Of a DNA stretch of 64,000 nucleotides, positions 16,165 through 25,061 are shown piece after piece (position 1 is the first letter of the stretch; every line of letters starts with the position of its first letter). Under the pieces are notes generated by a model. The model ran no database searches, was not told the origin of the DNA, and saw only the letters and a program-made list of their open reading frames with translations. This DNA is from CAXNKH01 sp049296795. GTDB taxonomy: Bacteria > Pseudomonadota > Gammaproteobacteria > Burkholderiales > Burkholderiaceae_C. The position numbers and the translations under genes are program-made. The stretch is from NCBI GenBank assembly GCA_049296795.1, contig JBAQTC010000002.1, positions 164,964-228,963 of the forward strand, in the 5' to 3' direction.

Positions 16165-18587
16165 ACGCGCCAGAATCCAGGTATTTAAGAGCTGAGCTGC
16201 CCTTGAATCCAGTCGCGCCACCCTTGGCCGCGCCCCTGCAGCAAGCGACCCATATTGGTCAATCCATCCCGCGCCCGAACCTGGAACGGCTTACGCAGGG
16301 ACGCGGCCAATACGTAGACGACATCGAGTTGCCCCGCATGGCTCATGTGGTGTTCTGGCGCTCGCCGGTGGCGCACGCCCGCATCCTTCAGATTCGGGGC
16401 GAAGCGGCCCGCGCCATGCCGGGGGTTCTGGCGATTTATGACGGCAAAGATCTGGCCGCTGTTTGCAAACCCTGGGTCGCCACCCTAACCCACTTGGCCG
16501 GAATCAAATCGGCGCCGCAAAACGCGATGGCGATTGACCGCGCTTGCTGGCAAGGCGAACCCGTGGTCGCTGTCGTTGCCAAGACCCGGGCCCAAGCCGA
16601 AGATGCGCTGCAACTGGTGCAGGTCGACTGGGAAGATCTTCCGGCAGCGCTGGACATGAACACCGCGCTGGATCCGGCCACGCCGGTGATCCACCCCGAA
16701 CTCGGGGACAACCTGTGTTTCTCCCGCAGCCTGGACACCGGTGGCGTTGACGAAGCCTTTGCCAGCGCTGCCGTGGTGGCGGAAACGACCTTCGACTTTG
16801 GTCGCCACACCGGCGTCACGCTGGAGCCGCGCTGTCAGATTGCCGATTACAACCCCGCCTCAGGTCAGCTCACCGTCTACCACTCGCAACAGGCCCCGCA
16901 CATGATGCAAGACCTGTATTCGCGCCAGTTTGACTTGGCCGAAGCCAAAGTGCGGGTGATTTGCAAAGATGTTGGCGGCTCTTTCGGCATCAAAGTTCAC
17001 GCCTACCCAGATGACTTTGCCACCGTGGCCATTGCCATTTTGCTCAAGCGTCCGGTCAAATTTGTCGCCGATCGGCTTGAATCCTTCGTCAGTGACATCC
17101 ACGCTCGCGAGCACCGCATCAAGGGTCGGATTGCCGCCAACAAGGAAGGCGACATTTTGGCCTTCGAGATTGACGATGTGACTGGCATCGGCCCGTTCTC
17201 GGTGTTCCCGCGAACCAGCGGCATCGAAGGCAACCAGGTCGTCAACCTGACTGGTGGCCCCTACAAACACAAAGCCTACCGGGCCAATCTCAAGGTGGTG
17301 TTTCTGAATAAAACGCCGACTTGCCAATACCGCGGTGTCGGTCACCCGATTGCTTGTGCGGTCACCGAAGGACTGGTTGATTTGGCCGCTGCCAAGCTCG
17401 GCATGGATCCACTGCTGATGCGCCAGCGCAACGTGATTCCCGACGACGCCTACCCTGCAACTGGGGCTTCGGGCATCAAGCTCGAAGTGCTGTCGCACCA
17501 AGCCTGCTTGCGCAAAATAGAAACCCTGATGGACTACCCGACGTTACGGGCCGAACAAGCTGCACTGCGCGAGAAAGGTATTTACCGCGGCATCGGATTT
17601 GCCACCTTGATTGAACTGACCAACCCGGGGGCAGCTTTCTATGGTGTGGGCGGGGCCCGGATCTCGGCGCAGGACGGTGCCACCGTGCGACTCGATCCCG
17701 CGGGGGGGATTGTGGTGTTGGTCAGCGTGGGCGAACAAGGCCAAGGCGCTGAAGCCATCTTCGCGCAAATCGCTGCCGATGCGGTCGGGGTTCCCATGGC
17801 ATCGGTCCGGCTCGCCACCGGCGACACCGAGACCGTTCCCTACGGTGGCGGCACCTGGGCTTCGCGCGGCGCTGGCATTGGCGGCGAAGCTGTGCTGCAA
17901 GCCGGTCTGGCACTGCGCAGCAACATCCTGAAAGTAGCCGAGGTGATATTGAAACGCGATGCAGACCAATTACTGCTGAAGGATGGTGCGGTGCAAGATG
18001 CCAGCACCGCCGAAATTCTGTTGCCCTTGAGCGAGTTGGCACGGGTGGCTTATTACCGCCCGGACACTCTGCCCGCGGGCTTTACCTCGGAGCTGATGGT
18101 GACACGCCATTACGCCCAGCGCGACTACCCCTTTATCTTCACCAACGGCGTCCAGGCTTCGTATGTCGAGGTCGATACCGAAACCGGTTTTGTCAAGCTA
18201 CTCAAGCACTGGGCGGTCGAGGACTGTGGCCGCGTCATCAACCCGATGTTGGTGAACGAGCAAATTCGGGGGGCGATTGTCCAAGGCATAGGCGGCGCGC
18301 TGCTGGAAGAATGTCTGTACGACGAGTCGGGGCTGATGAAAAACGGCAGCATGGCCGACTACTTGGTGCCGATGGCCGCCGAGATGCCCGACATTGTGGT
18401 GGCCCACATCGAAACCCCGACCCGCAGCTCGATGCTGGGCGCCAAAGGCGCTGGCGAGGCCGGTACCGCCGGTGCGCCCGGGGCTGTGGTTAACGCCATC
18501 AATGACGCGCTGCGACCGTTGCAGGCCGAAGTCTGGTCGCAACCCGTGACGCCGGAAAAAATTCTGAAAGCGCTCGGACATATTTGA
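16161..18587 (+). CDS. Molybdenum hydroxylase, molybdopterin-binding large subunit
   Basis: An 808-residue catalytic subunit of the xanthine dehydrogenase family (molybdopterin cytosine dinucleotide type by relationship). It hydroxylates a carbon next to a ring nitrogen, or an aldehyde, using water as the oxygen source. Visible are GGSFGIK (272-278), the active-site loop QYRGVG (389-394), the cofactor region EQGQGAEAIFAQIAAD and the catalytic glutamate in GAKGAGEAGT (about Glu766). The loop is not the AYXCSFR of form I CO dehydrogenase, so this is not CoxL. ATG 16161 is chosen over 16128 because GGAG lies 6 nt upstream and the start overlaps the small-subunit stop. No maturation gene (CoxD, XdhC type) follows; repeat copy C does. 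Confidence 0.92.
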   Translation: MNAPESRYLRAELPLNPVAPPLAAPLQQATHIGQSIPRPNLERLTQGRGQYVDDIELPRMAHVVFWRSPVAHARILQIRGEAARAMPGVLAIYDGKDLAAVCKPWVATLTHLAGIKSAPQNAMAIDRACWQGEPVVAVVAKTRAQAEDALQLVQVDWEDLPAALDMNTALDPATPVIHPELGDNLCFSRSLDTGGVDEAFASAAVVAETTFDFGRHTGVTLEPRCQIADYNPASGQLTVYHSQQAPHMMQDLYSRQFDLAEAKVRVICKDVGGSFGIKVHAYPDDFATVAIAILLKRPVKFVADRLESFVSDIHAREHRIKGRIAANKEGDILAFEIDDVTGIGPFSVFPRTSGIEGNQVVNLTGGPYKHKAYRANLKVVFLNKTPTCQYRGVGHPIACAVTEGLVDLAAAKLGMDPLLMRQRNVIPDDAYPATGASGIKLEVLSHQACLRKIETLMDYPTLRAEQAALREKGIYRGIGFATLIELTNPGAAFYGVGGARISAQDGATVRLDPAGGIVVLVSVGEQGQGAEAIFAQIAADAVGVPMASVRLATGDTETVPYGGGTWASRGAGIGGEAVLQAGLALRSNILKVAEVILKRDADQLLLKDGAVQDASTAEILLPLSELARVAYYRPDTLPAGFTSELMVTRHYAQRDYPFIFTNGVQASYVEVDTETGFVKLLKHWAVEDCGRVINPMLVNEQIRGAIVQGIGGALLEECLYDESGLMKNGSMADYLVPMAAEMPDIVVAHIETPTRSSMLGAKGAGEAGTAGAPGAVVNAINDALRPLQAEVWSQPVTPEKILKALGHI

Positions 18588-18599
18588 AGCCGGCTGGCA

Positions 18600-19080
18600 C
18601 GGCGTTGATGCAGCAAGGATCGCAGGAACTGGCCATATCCCCCGAGCCTGGGCGTACATAGGTCCGAAGCCCATTGTGCTATCGCTGATGAGACCGGGGC
18701 GAATAGCTCCGCGGCTGTCCCCCGCCCTTCGGGCTCCTCCTTAATGCCGCTGCGCCGTTCACCCCAATCTCATCAGGAATTGTCTCTGCTTTGGATAAAA
18801 AAACTGCGCTCTGGTCTGCTGCTTTGGGCTTCATACTGCCGAGCCAGAAATACTGTCCAGGAAGGTGCTGCGGGTATCCGGGCGCAGGCCCGATTCGCGG
18901 TTGCTATAGAGGACGTTCGCCTAACACGACGTTAACGCGGCAACGATCGCACCAACGGGCAGCCGCCCGCGAGCCTGGGCTGTAGAACGGATACCTCACC
19001 ACCTGCCTTGCCAACACCTGCGCGTGCCACTTGAACTTTGGTTTGGCTGAAGCACTTCGCACTAGGCAGGCCTCAACGAA
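18600..19080 (+). repeat. Dispersed repeat family, copy C
   Basis: The gene-free stretch 18588-19195 holds a third locus of the repeat family: a degenerate right-block tail and left-block start (GTTGATGCAGCAAGGATCGCA ... CGAGCCTGGGC, 18606-18654), the 86-bp sub-repeat (18689-18774), the core at 18864-18907 with a few changes (GGTGCTGCGGGTATCCGGGC), the block end GTTAACGCGGCAACGATCGCA ... GCCGCCCGC, and a left block from 18971 to about 19070 ending ACTAGGCAGGC. It has the same orientation as the other copies. It separates the molybdenum hydroxylase genes from the TRAP operon. Confidence 0.88.
18689..18774 (+). repeat. 86-bp nested sub-repeat, copy 2
   Basis: Near-identical to 587-672, again placed upstream of the 44-bp core. 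It holds GCTCCGCGGCTGTCCC and the hairpin GCCCTTCGGGC. Confidence 0.9.
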
Positions 19081-19195
19081 CGCTCAAATACCTTAAACTA
19101 CGCGCTGGCAATCTGGGCATTGGCGCTGTGACAGCTGGCTGCGTCAGTTAACTAAGTTTCCAAACCTCATCACAACACCTCAGGAGCAAACCACC

Positions 19196-20185
19196 ATGAA
19201 CCGTTCTATCGATCGCCGCACGTTACTGGGTACGGGGGCAACACTGGCCGCCAGCGCTGTTCTACCGACCTGGGCCCAGAGCACGCCCACACTGCGCTTC
19301 GCCGCCGTGTTCTCGGACAAGGACATTCGCGCCGACATGATAAAAATGTTCGCCAAGGAAATTGAGGCCGATTACAAGGTCGAGGCTCACCTGAACTCGA
19401 CCTTGTTCCGCCAAGGTACGGAACTGGTTGCTTTGCAGCGCGACAACCTTGAGATCGGCAACATCGCACCGCAGGACATCTCCAAGCAAGTGCCAGCATG
19501 GTCGATCCTGACATCGGCCTATCTGTTCCGGGATCCGGCTCACCTCGCCAGTTTCTTCAACAGCGACCTGGGTGCGCAAATGAAAAAAATGGTCGAAGAC
19601 CAGCTCAAGGTCAAGATCTTAGGCCCCACTTTCTTCGGAACGCGTCATGTCGGCTTGAAGGGCAAGAAAAAGATCAGTACGCCCACCGACCTGGCCAGCA
19701 TCAAGCTGCGCATGCCCCCAGGCGACACCTGGCAGATGCTGGGAAAATCGCTAGGCGCCAACCCGACACCGATGGCCTATGCCGAGACCTACACCGGCAT
19801 GCAGACCGGCGCCATTGACGGCCAGGATAACCCGCTGCCGAACGTGCAGAACATGAAGTTCTATGAGGTGATGTCACAGATCGTCCTGACATCGCACCTG
19901 GTGGCTTTCGACCTATTGACCGTCAGTATGAAGACTTGGCAGGGCATGACGCCGGCGAAGCAACGCAGCTTTCAAGCCGCTGCCGACAAGGCGATCGCTT
20001 GGAGCACAGCCGAACACCAGAAGCGCGAAGCCGAGCTGGCCGACACCTTTCGCAAAGCCGGGCTTGATGTGTATACACCCAACCTCAACGCCTTTCGCGA
20101 CCACGCGCAGAAGATGTACCTGGCATCGGACGACGCCAAGAACTGGCCGGTTGGCATGATCGACAAAATCAACGCCCTGAAATGA
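19196..20185 (+). CDS. TRAP transporter solute-binding protein, DctP type (first system)
   Basis: A 329-residue periplasmic receptor of a TRAP importer. The N-terminus has paired arginines (RRTLLGTG, Arg7-Arg8) before a hydrophobic stretch ending LPTWAQ, so export may be Tat-dependent, which occurs in some DctP proteins. The family arginine region is KLRMPPGDTWQMLGKSLGANPTPM and the helix motif is YTGMQTGAIDGQDNP. AGGAGCAAACCACC precedes the ATG. It starts a three-gene operon with DctQ and DctM, overlapping DctQ by 4 bp. The ligand is probably a carboxylate; identity unknown. Confidence 0.92.
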   Translation: MNRSIDRRTLLGTGATLAASAVLPTWAQSTPTLRFAAVFSDKDIRADMIKMFAKEIEADYKVEAHLNSTLFRQGTELVALQRDNLEIGNIAPQDISKQVPAWSILTSAYLFRDPAHLASFFNSDLGAQMKKMVEDQLKVKILGPTFFGTRHVGLKGKKKISTPTDLASIKLRMPPGDTWQMLGKSLGANPTPMAYAETYTGMQTGAIDGQDNPLPNVQNMKFYEVMSQIVLTSHLVAFDLLTVSMKTWQGMTPAKQRSFQAAADKAIAWSTAEHQKREAELADTFRKAGLDVYTPNLNAFRDHAQKMYLASDDAKNWPVGMIDKINALK

Positions 20186-20697
20186 GCTTGAGCGCCCAGT
20201 ACCACCGGGGACTAGCCTGTCTGCATCGCTTCACCGAAGCGGTTGCAGCGGGCTTGCTGGCCGTGATCTTCATTGCCTTCATCGTGCAGATCGTCATGCG
20301 CTACCTGTTCAACTGGCCGGTGGGCTGGACCACCGAGTTGTCGCTTGCGGCCTGGCTCTGGCTGGTGCTTTGGGGCGCGGCCTTTGTGCTGAAGGACGAT
20401 GATGAAATCCGCATCGACCTGCTCACCTCGCGCGCGGGCCCGCGCATGCGCCGGGTCATTTCCAGCGTCGCCGCGCTGAGCGTGATGGTGCTGTTCGGGC
20501 TGTCGCTGCCCGGCGCCTGGGACTATGTGACCTTCATGAAAGTCGAAAAGAGTTCCTACCTCGGTGTCCGCATGGACATCACCTATTCAATCTACATTGC
20601 CTTCGTCGTGGCCGTCATCGCTCGGGGGTTGCGCCAGTTAATTTGCGGGCCTACGGCAGCATCAAGCGACTCTCCCACTTCCGCTTCCGCCCTATGA
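20182..20697 (+). CDS. TRAP transporter small permease, DctQ type (first system)
   Basis: A 171-residue membrane protein with four hydrophobic segments and the DctQ pattern VMRYLFNWPVGWTTELSLAAWLW followed by a DDDEIRIDLL loop. It scaffolds the large permease in Na+-driven TRAP import. ATGA overlaps join it to the receptor gene (20182-20185) and to the large permease (20694-20697). Confidence 0.92.
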   Translation: MSLSAQYHRGLACLHRFTEAVAAGLLAVIFIAFIVQIVMRYLFNWPVGWTTELSLAAWLWLVLWGAAFVLKDDDEIRIDLLTSRAGPRMRRVISSVAALSVMVLFGLSLPGAWDYVTFMKVEKSSYLGVRMDITYSIYIAFVVAVIARGLRQLICGPTAASSDSPTSASAL

Positions 20698-21995
20698 ATT
20701 TCAACAGCCCTTTTTCGATGGCGATCGTTGTCATCGTCGCGCTGAGCCTGCTCGGCGTGCCCATCGGTCACGCCATGATCGGCGGCTCCGTCTTGTACCT
20801 GTACATGAAAGGCATGGACGTTGGAACGGCCGCCGAACAGCTTTTGAACGGCACCTATTCCAGCTTCTTGCTACTCGCTATCCCGTTGTTCATTCTGGCG
20901 GCCACCATCATGAGCACCGGCAGCATCATGGACCGGCTACTGCGCTTTTGCAATGCCATCGTCGGCCGCTATCCGGGTGGTTTGGCACAGGTGAACGTCT
21001 TACAAAGCGTGGTATTTGCCAGCATGTCGGGCTCGGCGCTGGCCGATGCCGCCGGCTCGGGCAAGTTGATGCAGGAGATGATGACCCGGGATGGAAAATA
21101 CACACCGGGCTTCGCTGCCGCTTTGAGTGCTGTGTCGTCCGTAATCGGGCCCATCCTGCCGCCTTCCATTCCCCTGGTGCTTTATGCCCTGGTCTCGGGC
21201 ACATCCATCGGTTACCTGTTCATGGGCGGCGTTCTGCCCGGCTTGCTACTGGGCGTGACGCAGATGGTGCTGATCTATTTCCAGGCTAAGCGGCGCGGCT
21301 TTCCGGTGGAAGACCGGGTGCCACTGAGCCAGCTGCCACAGATCACGCGCGAAGCCTTTCCCGCGCTCATGCTGCCGGTCATCCTGCTGGGCTGCTTGTA
21401 CAGCGGCATCACGACGCCCACCGAAGCGGCGGGTGTTGCAGCCGCCTACGCGCTGCTGATCGCAGCCGGACTGTACCGCAGTGTGGGCTGGAGCGACTTG
21501 TATGACTCACTGCTTTCGAGCGCCAAGATGAGCATCTCCATCGGGATGCTGATTGCTGGCGCCCTGGTGTTTAACTACGTCATCACGTCAGAGAATATTC
21601 CCGCGACCCTCAGCGTCATGCTTAAAGGGCTGGAAATGTCGCCCATGGCTTTCCTGCTGCTGGTCAACGTGATCCTGCTGGTGCTGGGCGCCTTGCTGGA
21701 GGGTTCGACCATCATTCTGATCATCCTGCCGGTGCTACTGCCCACCGCGGTCGCGCTCGGCATTGATCCAGTGCATTTCGGCGTGATGGCGGTGCTCAAC
21801 ATCATGATCGGGCTGGTAACGCCGCCCTATGGGCTGCTGCTGTTCATGATGATGAAGATTGCTAATGTCTCGTTCACCGAATTGATGGCAGAAGTCTGGC
21901 CTTACCTCCTCGTCATGATCGGCGCGCTTGCGCTGGTAACTTTCTGGCCTGACATGGTCCTGTGGTTGCCGCGGATGGCAGGGTACACCGGTTGA
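20694..21995 (+). CDS. TRAP transporter large permease, DctM type (first system)
   Basis: A 433-residue ion-transporter-fold permease with about eleven to twelve hydrophobic segments and the DctM patterns SGSALADAAGSGKLMQEMM, GPILPPSIPLVLYA and a C-terminal MIGLVTPPYGLLLFMM. The frame opens at 20643 but the ATG at 20694 overlaps the DctQ stop and starts a typical DctM N-terminus. The gene ends only 19 bp before the first possible mutL start, so mutL is probably read from this operon as well. Confidence 0.92.
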   Translation: MNFNSPFSMAIVVIVALSLLGVPIGHAMIGGSVLYLYMKGMDVGTAAEQLLNGTYSSFLLLAIPLFILAATIMSTGSIMDRLLRFCNAIVGRYPGGLAQVNVLQSVVFASMSGSALADAAGSGKLMQEMMTRDGKYTPGFAAALSAVSSVIGPILPPSIPLVLYALVSGTSIGYLFMGGVLPGLLLGVTQMVLIYFQAKRRGFPVEDRVPLSQLPQITREAFPALMLPVILLGCLYSGITTPTEAAGVAAAYALLIAAGLYRSVGWSDLYDSLLSSAKMSISIGMLIAGALVFNYVITSENIPATLSVMLKGLEMSPMAFLLLVNVILLVLGALLEGSTIILIILPVLLPTAVALGIDPVHFGVMAVLNIMIGLVTPPYGLLLFMMMKIANVSFTELMAEVWPYLLVMIGALALVTFWPDMVLWLPRMAGYTG

Positions 21996-22014
21996 AGAAG
22001 CCGATTCCGAAAGC

Positions 22015-23883
22015 TTGTTACGCAACCTAAAATACCGCGTGAATGCGATTCTGTCCCCCACTTTGCGCCGCCCAATTCGTGAACTGAGCGATGAGCTGAT
22101 TAGCCAAATCGCTGCGGGTGAAGTGGTCGAGCGCCCGGCCTCAGTGGTGCGTGAGCTGCTGGACAACGCGCTCGATGCCGGTGCCAGCCAAATCAGCGTT
22201 CGACTGCTCAGCGGCGGGGTCCGTTTGATTGCGGTAGAAGACGATGGCCAAGGCATCTTGCGCGAAGAACTGGCCATGGCCTTTAAGCGCCATGCCACCA
22301 GCAAAATCGGCTCACTCAACGACCTGGAGTCGGTAGCGACCATGGGTTTTCGAGGCGAAGCCCTGGCCGCCATCAATGCGATCGCTGACTGCGCGATTTA
22401 CTCCCGGGCCAGCGGCCAGGCTACGGCTTACGGTCTGGACGGTCGCAGTGGAGAACTCAAACCGGTGGCACGCAGCAGCGGCACCACGGTCGAAGTCAAG
22501 GAGCTGTTTTTCAGCACACCGGCGCGGCGCAAATTTCTTAAAACCGATGCCACCGAATTGGCCCACTGCATTGAATCCGTACGGCGCCATGCGCTGGCTC
22601 GCCCTGACGTCGGTTTTTCAATCTGGCACGAAGGCAAACTGATTGAACAGTGGCGACGCTGTGAAGGCCAGGATGCCTTGGCGCAACGACTCAACGATGT
22701 ATTGGGCCCTGAATTCTCGGCCCAGTCGGTGGCTGTGGATTACTGCAGCCAAAGCCAGCCCACGGTCCGAGTCTGGGGCCGGGCCGGCGTTCCGGATGCC
22801 GCACGTTCGCGTGCTGATCAGCAATTTTGCTATGTCAATGGCCGCTTTGTGCGTGACAAAGTATTGACTCACGCTGCCCGCAGCGCTTATGAAGATGTGC
22901 TGCATGGTCACCGACAACCGGTCTACGTGCTTTACTTGGAAATAGAGCCGAGCCGCGTCGATGTCAACGTGCACCCGACCAAGATCGAAGTGCGTTTTCG
23001 TGACAGCCGTGAAGTGCACCAGGCTGTGCGTCATGCCGTTGAAAATGCCCTGGCCGCACCACGTGCAATGCGCGTCGATGTCGGCCAGGCCGCGAGCGCC
23101 TCACAGCAGCCAGCCCAGGACCTGCAAGCGGCCAGCACCGAGCTGAACTGGTCCCAGCCCGCGATGAATTTCGCCGCCATGCCGGGCCATCGCGTATCCG
23201 ACTTGGCAGCCTTGTGGAACACCGCAGCCCCAACCAGTTCGGTTACAAACGATTCTTCGACCCAGAACACGCCATTGCCCTCGGGTGACTGGCCGCTGGG
23301 ACGCGCCATCGCGCAGTTGCAAGGCATCTATATCTTGGCCGAAAACATGCAGGGACTGGTGGTGGTGGATATGCACGCCGCCCATGAGCGCATTGTTTAC
23401 GAACGACTCAAGTCCCAGTTTGACGCCAGCCAGGGCGAGAACCGGCTGGCCAGTCAACCGCTATTGATCCCGGTGACGTTCGCCGCCACCGCGCAGGAAA
23501 TCGACACGGCACAGGCCCACGGCCAGACTCTGCACACCCTGGGTCTGGAGATCACGCCGTTCTCACCCCGAACACTGGCGGTACGCGCCATTCCCAGTTC
23601 ACTGGCCCAGGGCGACGCCACTGAGTTGGCCCGCAGTGTGCTGGCCGAACTGTCGCAGCACGATGCCAGCCAGGTGATAGAACGCGCCCAAAACGAGTTG
23701 CTCGCCACCATGGCCTGCCACGGCGCGGTGCGCGCCAACCGCAAACTCACACTGGAAGAAATGAACGCTCTGCTGCGTCAAATGGAACAAACCGAGCGAT
23801 CGGATCAGTGCAACCACGGTCGTCCGACCTGGCGCCAACTGACGATTCGGGAACTCGATGGACTGTTTCTGCGCGGGCGCTGA
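22015..23883 (+). CDS. mutL: DNA mismatch repair protein MutL
   Basis: A GHKL ATPase that links MutS to downstream repair. ATP-site motifs are LLDNALDAGA (Asn51), DDGQG (76-80) and GFRGEA (111-116). The C-terminal domain carries DMHAAHERIVYE (from about residue 452), matching the DQHA(X)2E(X)4E endonuclease motif with Met for Gln, plus ACHGAVRA and CNHGRPT (about Cys599), so this is a nicking MutL, as in organisms without MutH. The length, 622 residues, is normal. There is no ATG at the start: TTG at 22015 or GTG at 22039 (reading VNAILSPTLRRPIREL) are the candidates and neither has a clear ribosome-binding site. The gene sits 19 bp after a TRAP permease instead of after the amidase. Confidence 0.95.
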   Translation: MLRNLKYRVNAILSPTLRRPIRELSDELISQIAAGEVVERPASVVRELLDNALDAGASQISVRLLSGGVRLIAVEDDGQGILREELAMAFKRHATSKIGSLNDLESVATMGFRGEALAAINAIADCAIYSRASGQATAYGLDGRSGELKPVARSSGTTVEVKELFFSTPARRKFLKTDATELAHCIESVRRHALARPDVGFSIWHEGKLIEQWRRCEGQDALAQRLNDVLGPEFSAQSVAVDYCSQSQPTVRVWGRAGVPDAARSRADQQFCYVNGRFVRDKVLTHAARSAYEDVLHGHRQPVYVLYLEIEPSRVDVNVHPTKIEVRFRDSREVHQAVRHAVENALAAPRAMRVDVGQAASASQQPAQDLQAASTELNWSQPAMNFAAMPGHRVSDLAALWNTAAPTSSVTNDSSTQNTPLPSGDWPLGRAIAQLQGIYILAENMQGLVVVDMHAAHERIVYERLKSQFDASQGENRLASQPLLIPVTFAATAQEIDTAQAHGQTLHTLGLEITPFSPRTLAVRAIPSSLAQGDATELARSVLAELSQHDASQVIERAQNELLATMACHGAVRANRKLTLEEMNALLRQMEQTERSDQCNHGRPTWRQLTIRELDGLFLRGR

Positions 23884-23897
23884 ACCAGCCCCGAAGC

Positions 23898-24185
23898 TCA
23901 CAAACCTTCAGTCACCACCAAATTAGAGCGCGCCACGCGCTCACGCAAAGCTTTCAAGGGCTGGTATTCGGGGGAATTCCACCAAGTCTTGAATTGTTCC
24001 AGACTGGGAAACTCCAAAATAATGCAGCGCTTCGGGTTGAAGTGGCCTTCAAGTACCTCGGTCGCACCACCTCGGGCCAGATAGCGTCCGCCATATGCAG
24101 CAATCACGGCGGGAACTTTTTGCCGATATTCTTCATAAGCCTTGCCATCAAGGACTTCGACATCTCCGATTAAATAGGCTGGCAT
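23898..24185 (-). CDS. DUF1330 family protein
   Basis: A 95-residue protein of the DUF1330 family (dimeric alpha-beta barrel fold, related to EthD-like proteins). It begins MPAYLIGDVEVLD and has the family stretch GGRYLARGGATEVLEG and the FPSLEQFKTWWNSPEYQPL region. The biochemical role is unknown. It converges on mutL with a 14-bp gap and diverges from the extradiol-dioxygenase-like gene, which suggests co-regulation with aromatic catabolism. ATG 24185 is preceded by GGAGG on the minus strand. Confidence 0.88.
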   Translation of the reverse strand: MPAYLIGDVEVLDGKAYEEYRQKVPAVIAAYGGRYLARGGATEVLEGHFNPKRCIILEFPSLEQFKTWWNSPEYQPLKALRERVARSNLVVTEGL

Positions 24186-24229
24186 AGTTGTTTTCCTCCA
24201 AATGCATTATTACGGTAAATAATCCACCC

Positions 24230-25051
24230 ATGGAAATCCAGGCCTCACTTCAATCTCTGCATCTGAGTTCACCCCAAGCACGCGAAGTGGCGCAGTTCTA
24301 CTGCCAGTGCTATGCCATGACGTTGACGCAGTCGGGACCAGACTGGGTATGCACCGCCTCGGGGCGGAAATTGGTGCTCTCGCCGGGACCGGCTAACCAA
24401 CTCCAATACGCCCAATTCGGATTGCATGGCGCCCAAGCCTGGGCCTCCTTTGTTGAGCGGACTCAAAATCTGCAGCCCGCTGCCCTGCCCAAGCCGTGGT
24501 CAACGCCGGCACGGGCATTCAAGGATCCCGATGGCAACCTGATGCTGTTCGCTCCAGCTCAAAACGAATTGACCCACGCCCCAGCTGCCCCCTCAGCGGC
24601 GACCTTGCAGCATTTCGCATTGCGCAGCACCCGATTGCCCGAGATGCTTGCGTTCTACCAAAACCAGCTCGGATTTGTTTTGTCGGATGTCGTCAAAGAC
24701 GATACGGATGAAATGCGCGCCTGCTTTTTCCGCACTGAACACCTGCACCATGTACTGGCACTGTTTGGCGCGACAGCGCCTTGTTTTGACCACCAGTCGT
24801 TCGAGGTGCCGGCCTGGGATGACATGAAACGCTGGGGCGATCACATGGCCAAGCTCAAGGTTCCTATCGTTTGGGGTCTTGGCCGCCATGGGCCGGGCAA
24901 CGATGTGTTCTTCATGGTGCGTGACCCTGACGGCAACCTGGCTGAAATTTCATCGGAAATCGAGTCCTGCGCCCCCACCCGACCCGCCGGTGTCTGGCCC
25001 CACGAGGAGCGCACGCTCAATCTCTGGGGCAAGGCTATTTTGCGCAGCTGA
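24230..25051 (+). CDS. Two-domain VOC protein, putative extradiol ring-cleavage dioxygenase
   Basis: A 273-residue protein with two vicinal-oxygen-chelate modules, as in type I extradiol dioxygenases (catechol 2,3-dioxygenase, BphC, MpcI-like). The C-terminal module has a complete 2-His-1-carboxylate set: His128 (TLQHFALRS), His188 (CFDHQSFEVPAWD) and Glu239 (GNLAEISSE), with spacing close to BphC. His220 (GLGRHGPGNDVFFMV) and the RDPDGNLAE turn also fit. The frame opens at a TTG at 24188, but the ATG at 24230 gives the expected N-terminus. The next gene, 10 bp downstream, is an MhpA-like hydroxylase, so ring hydroxylation followed by meta-cleavage is likely. Confidence 0.85.
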   Translation: MEIQASLQSLHLSSPQAREVAQFYCQCYAMTLTQSGPDWVCTASGRKLVLSPGPANQLQYAQFGLHGAQAWASFVERTQNLQPAALPKPWSTPARAFKDPDGNLMLFAPAQNELTHAPAAPSAATLQHFALRSTRLPEMLAFYQNQLGFVLSDVVKDDTDEMRACFFRTEHLHHVLALFGATAPCFDHQSFEVPAWDDMKRWGDHMAKLKVPIVWGLGRHGPGNDVFFMVRDPDGNLAEISSEIESCAPTRPAGVWPHEERTLNLWGKAILRS

Positions 25052-25061
25052 ACCCCACGCC

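Noticed and set aside
14783..18587. Aerobic carbon monoxide dehydrogenase (coxMSL)
   Set aside because: The large subunit lacks the AYXCSFR loop and there are no cox accessory genes.
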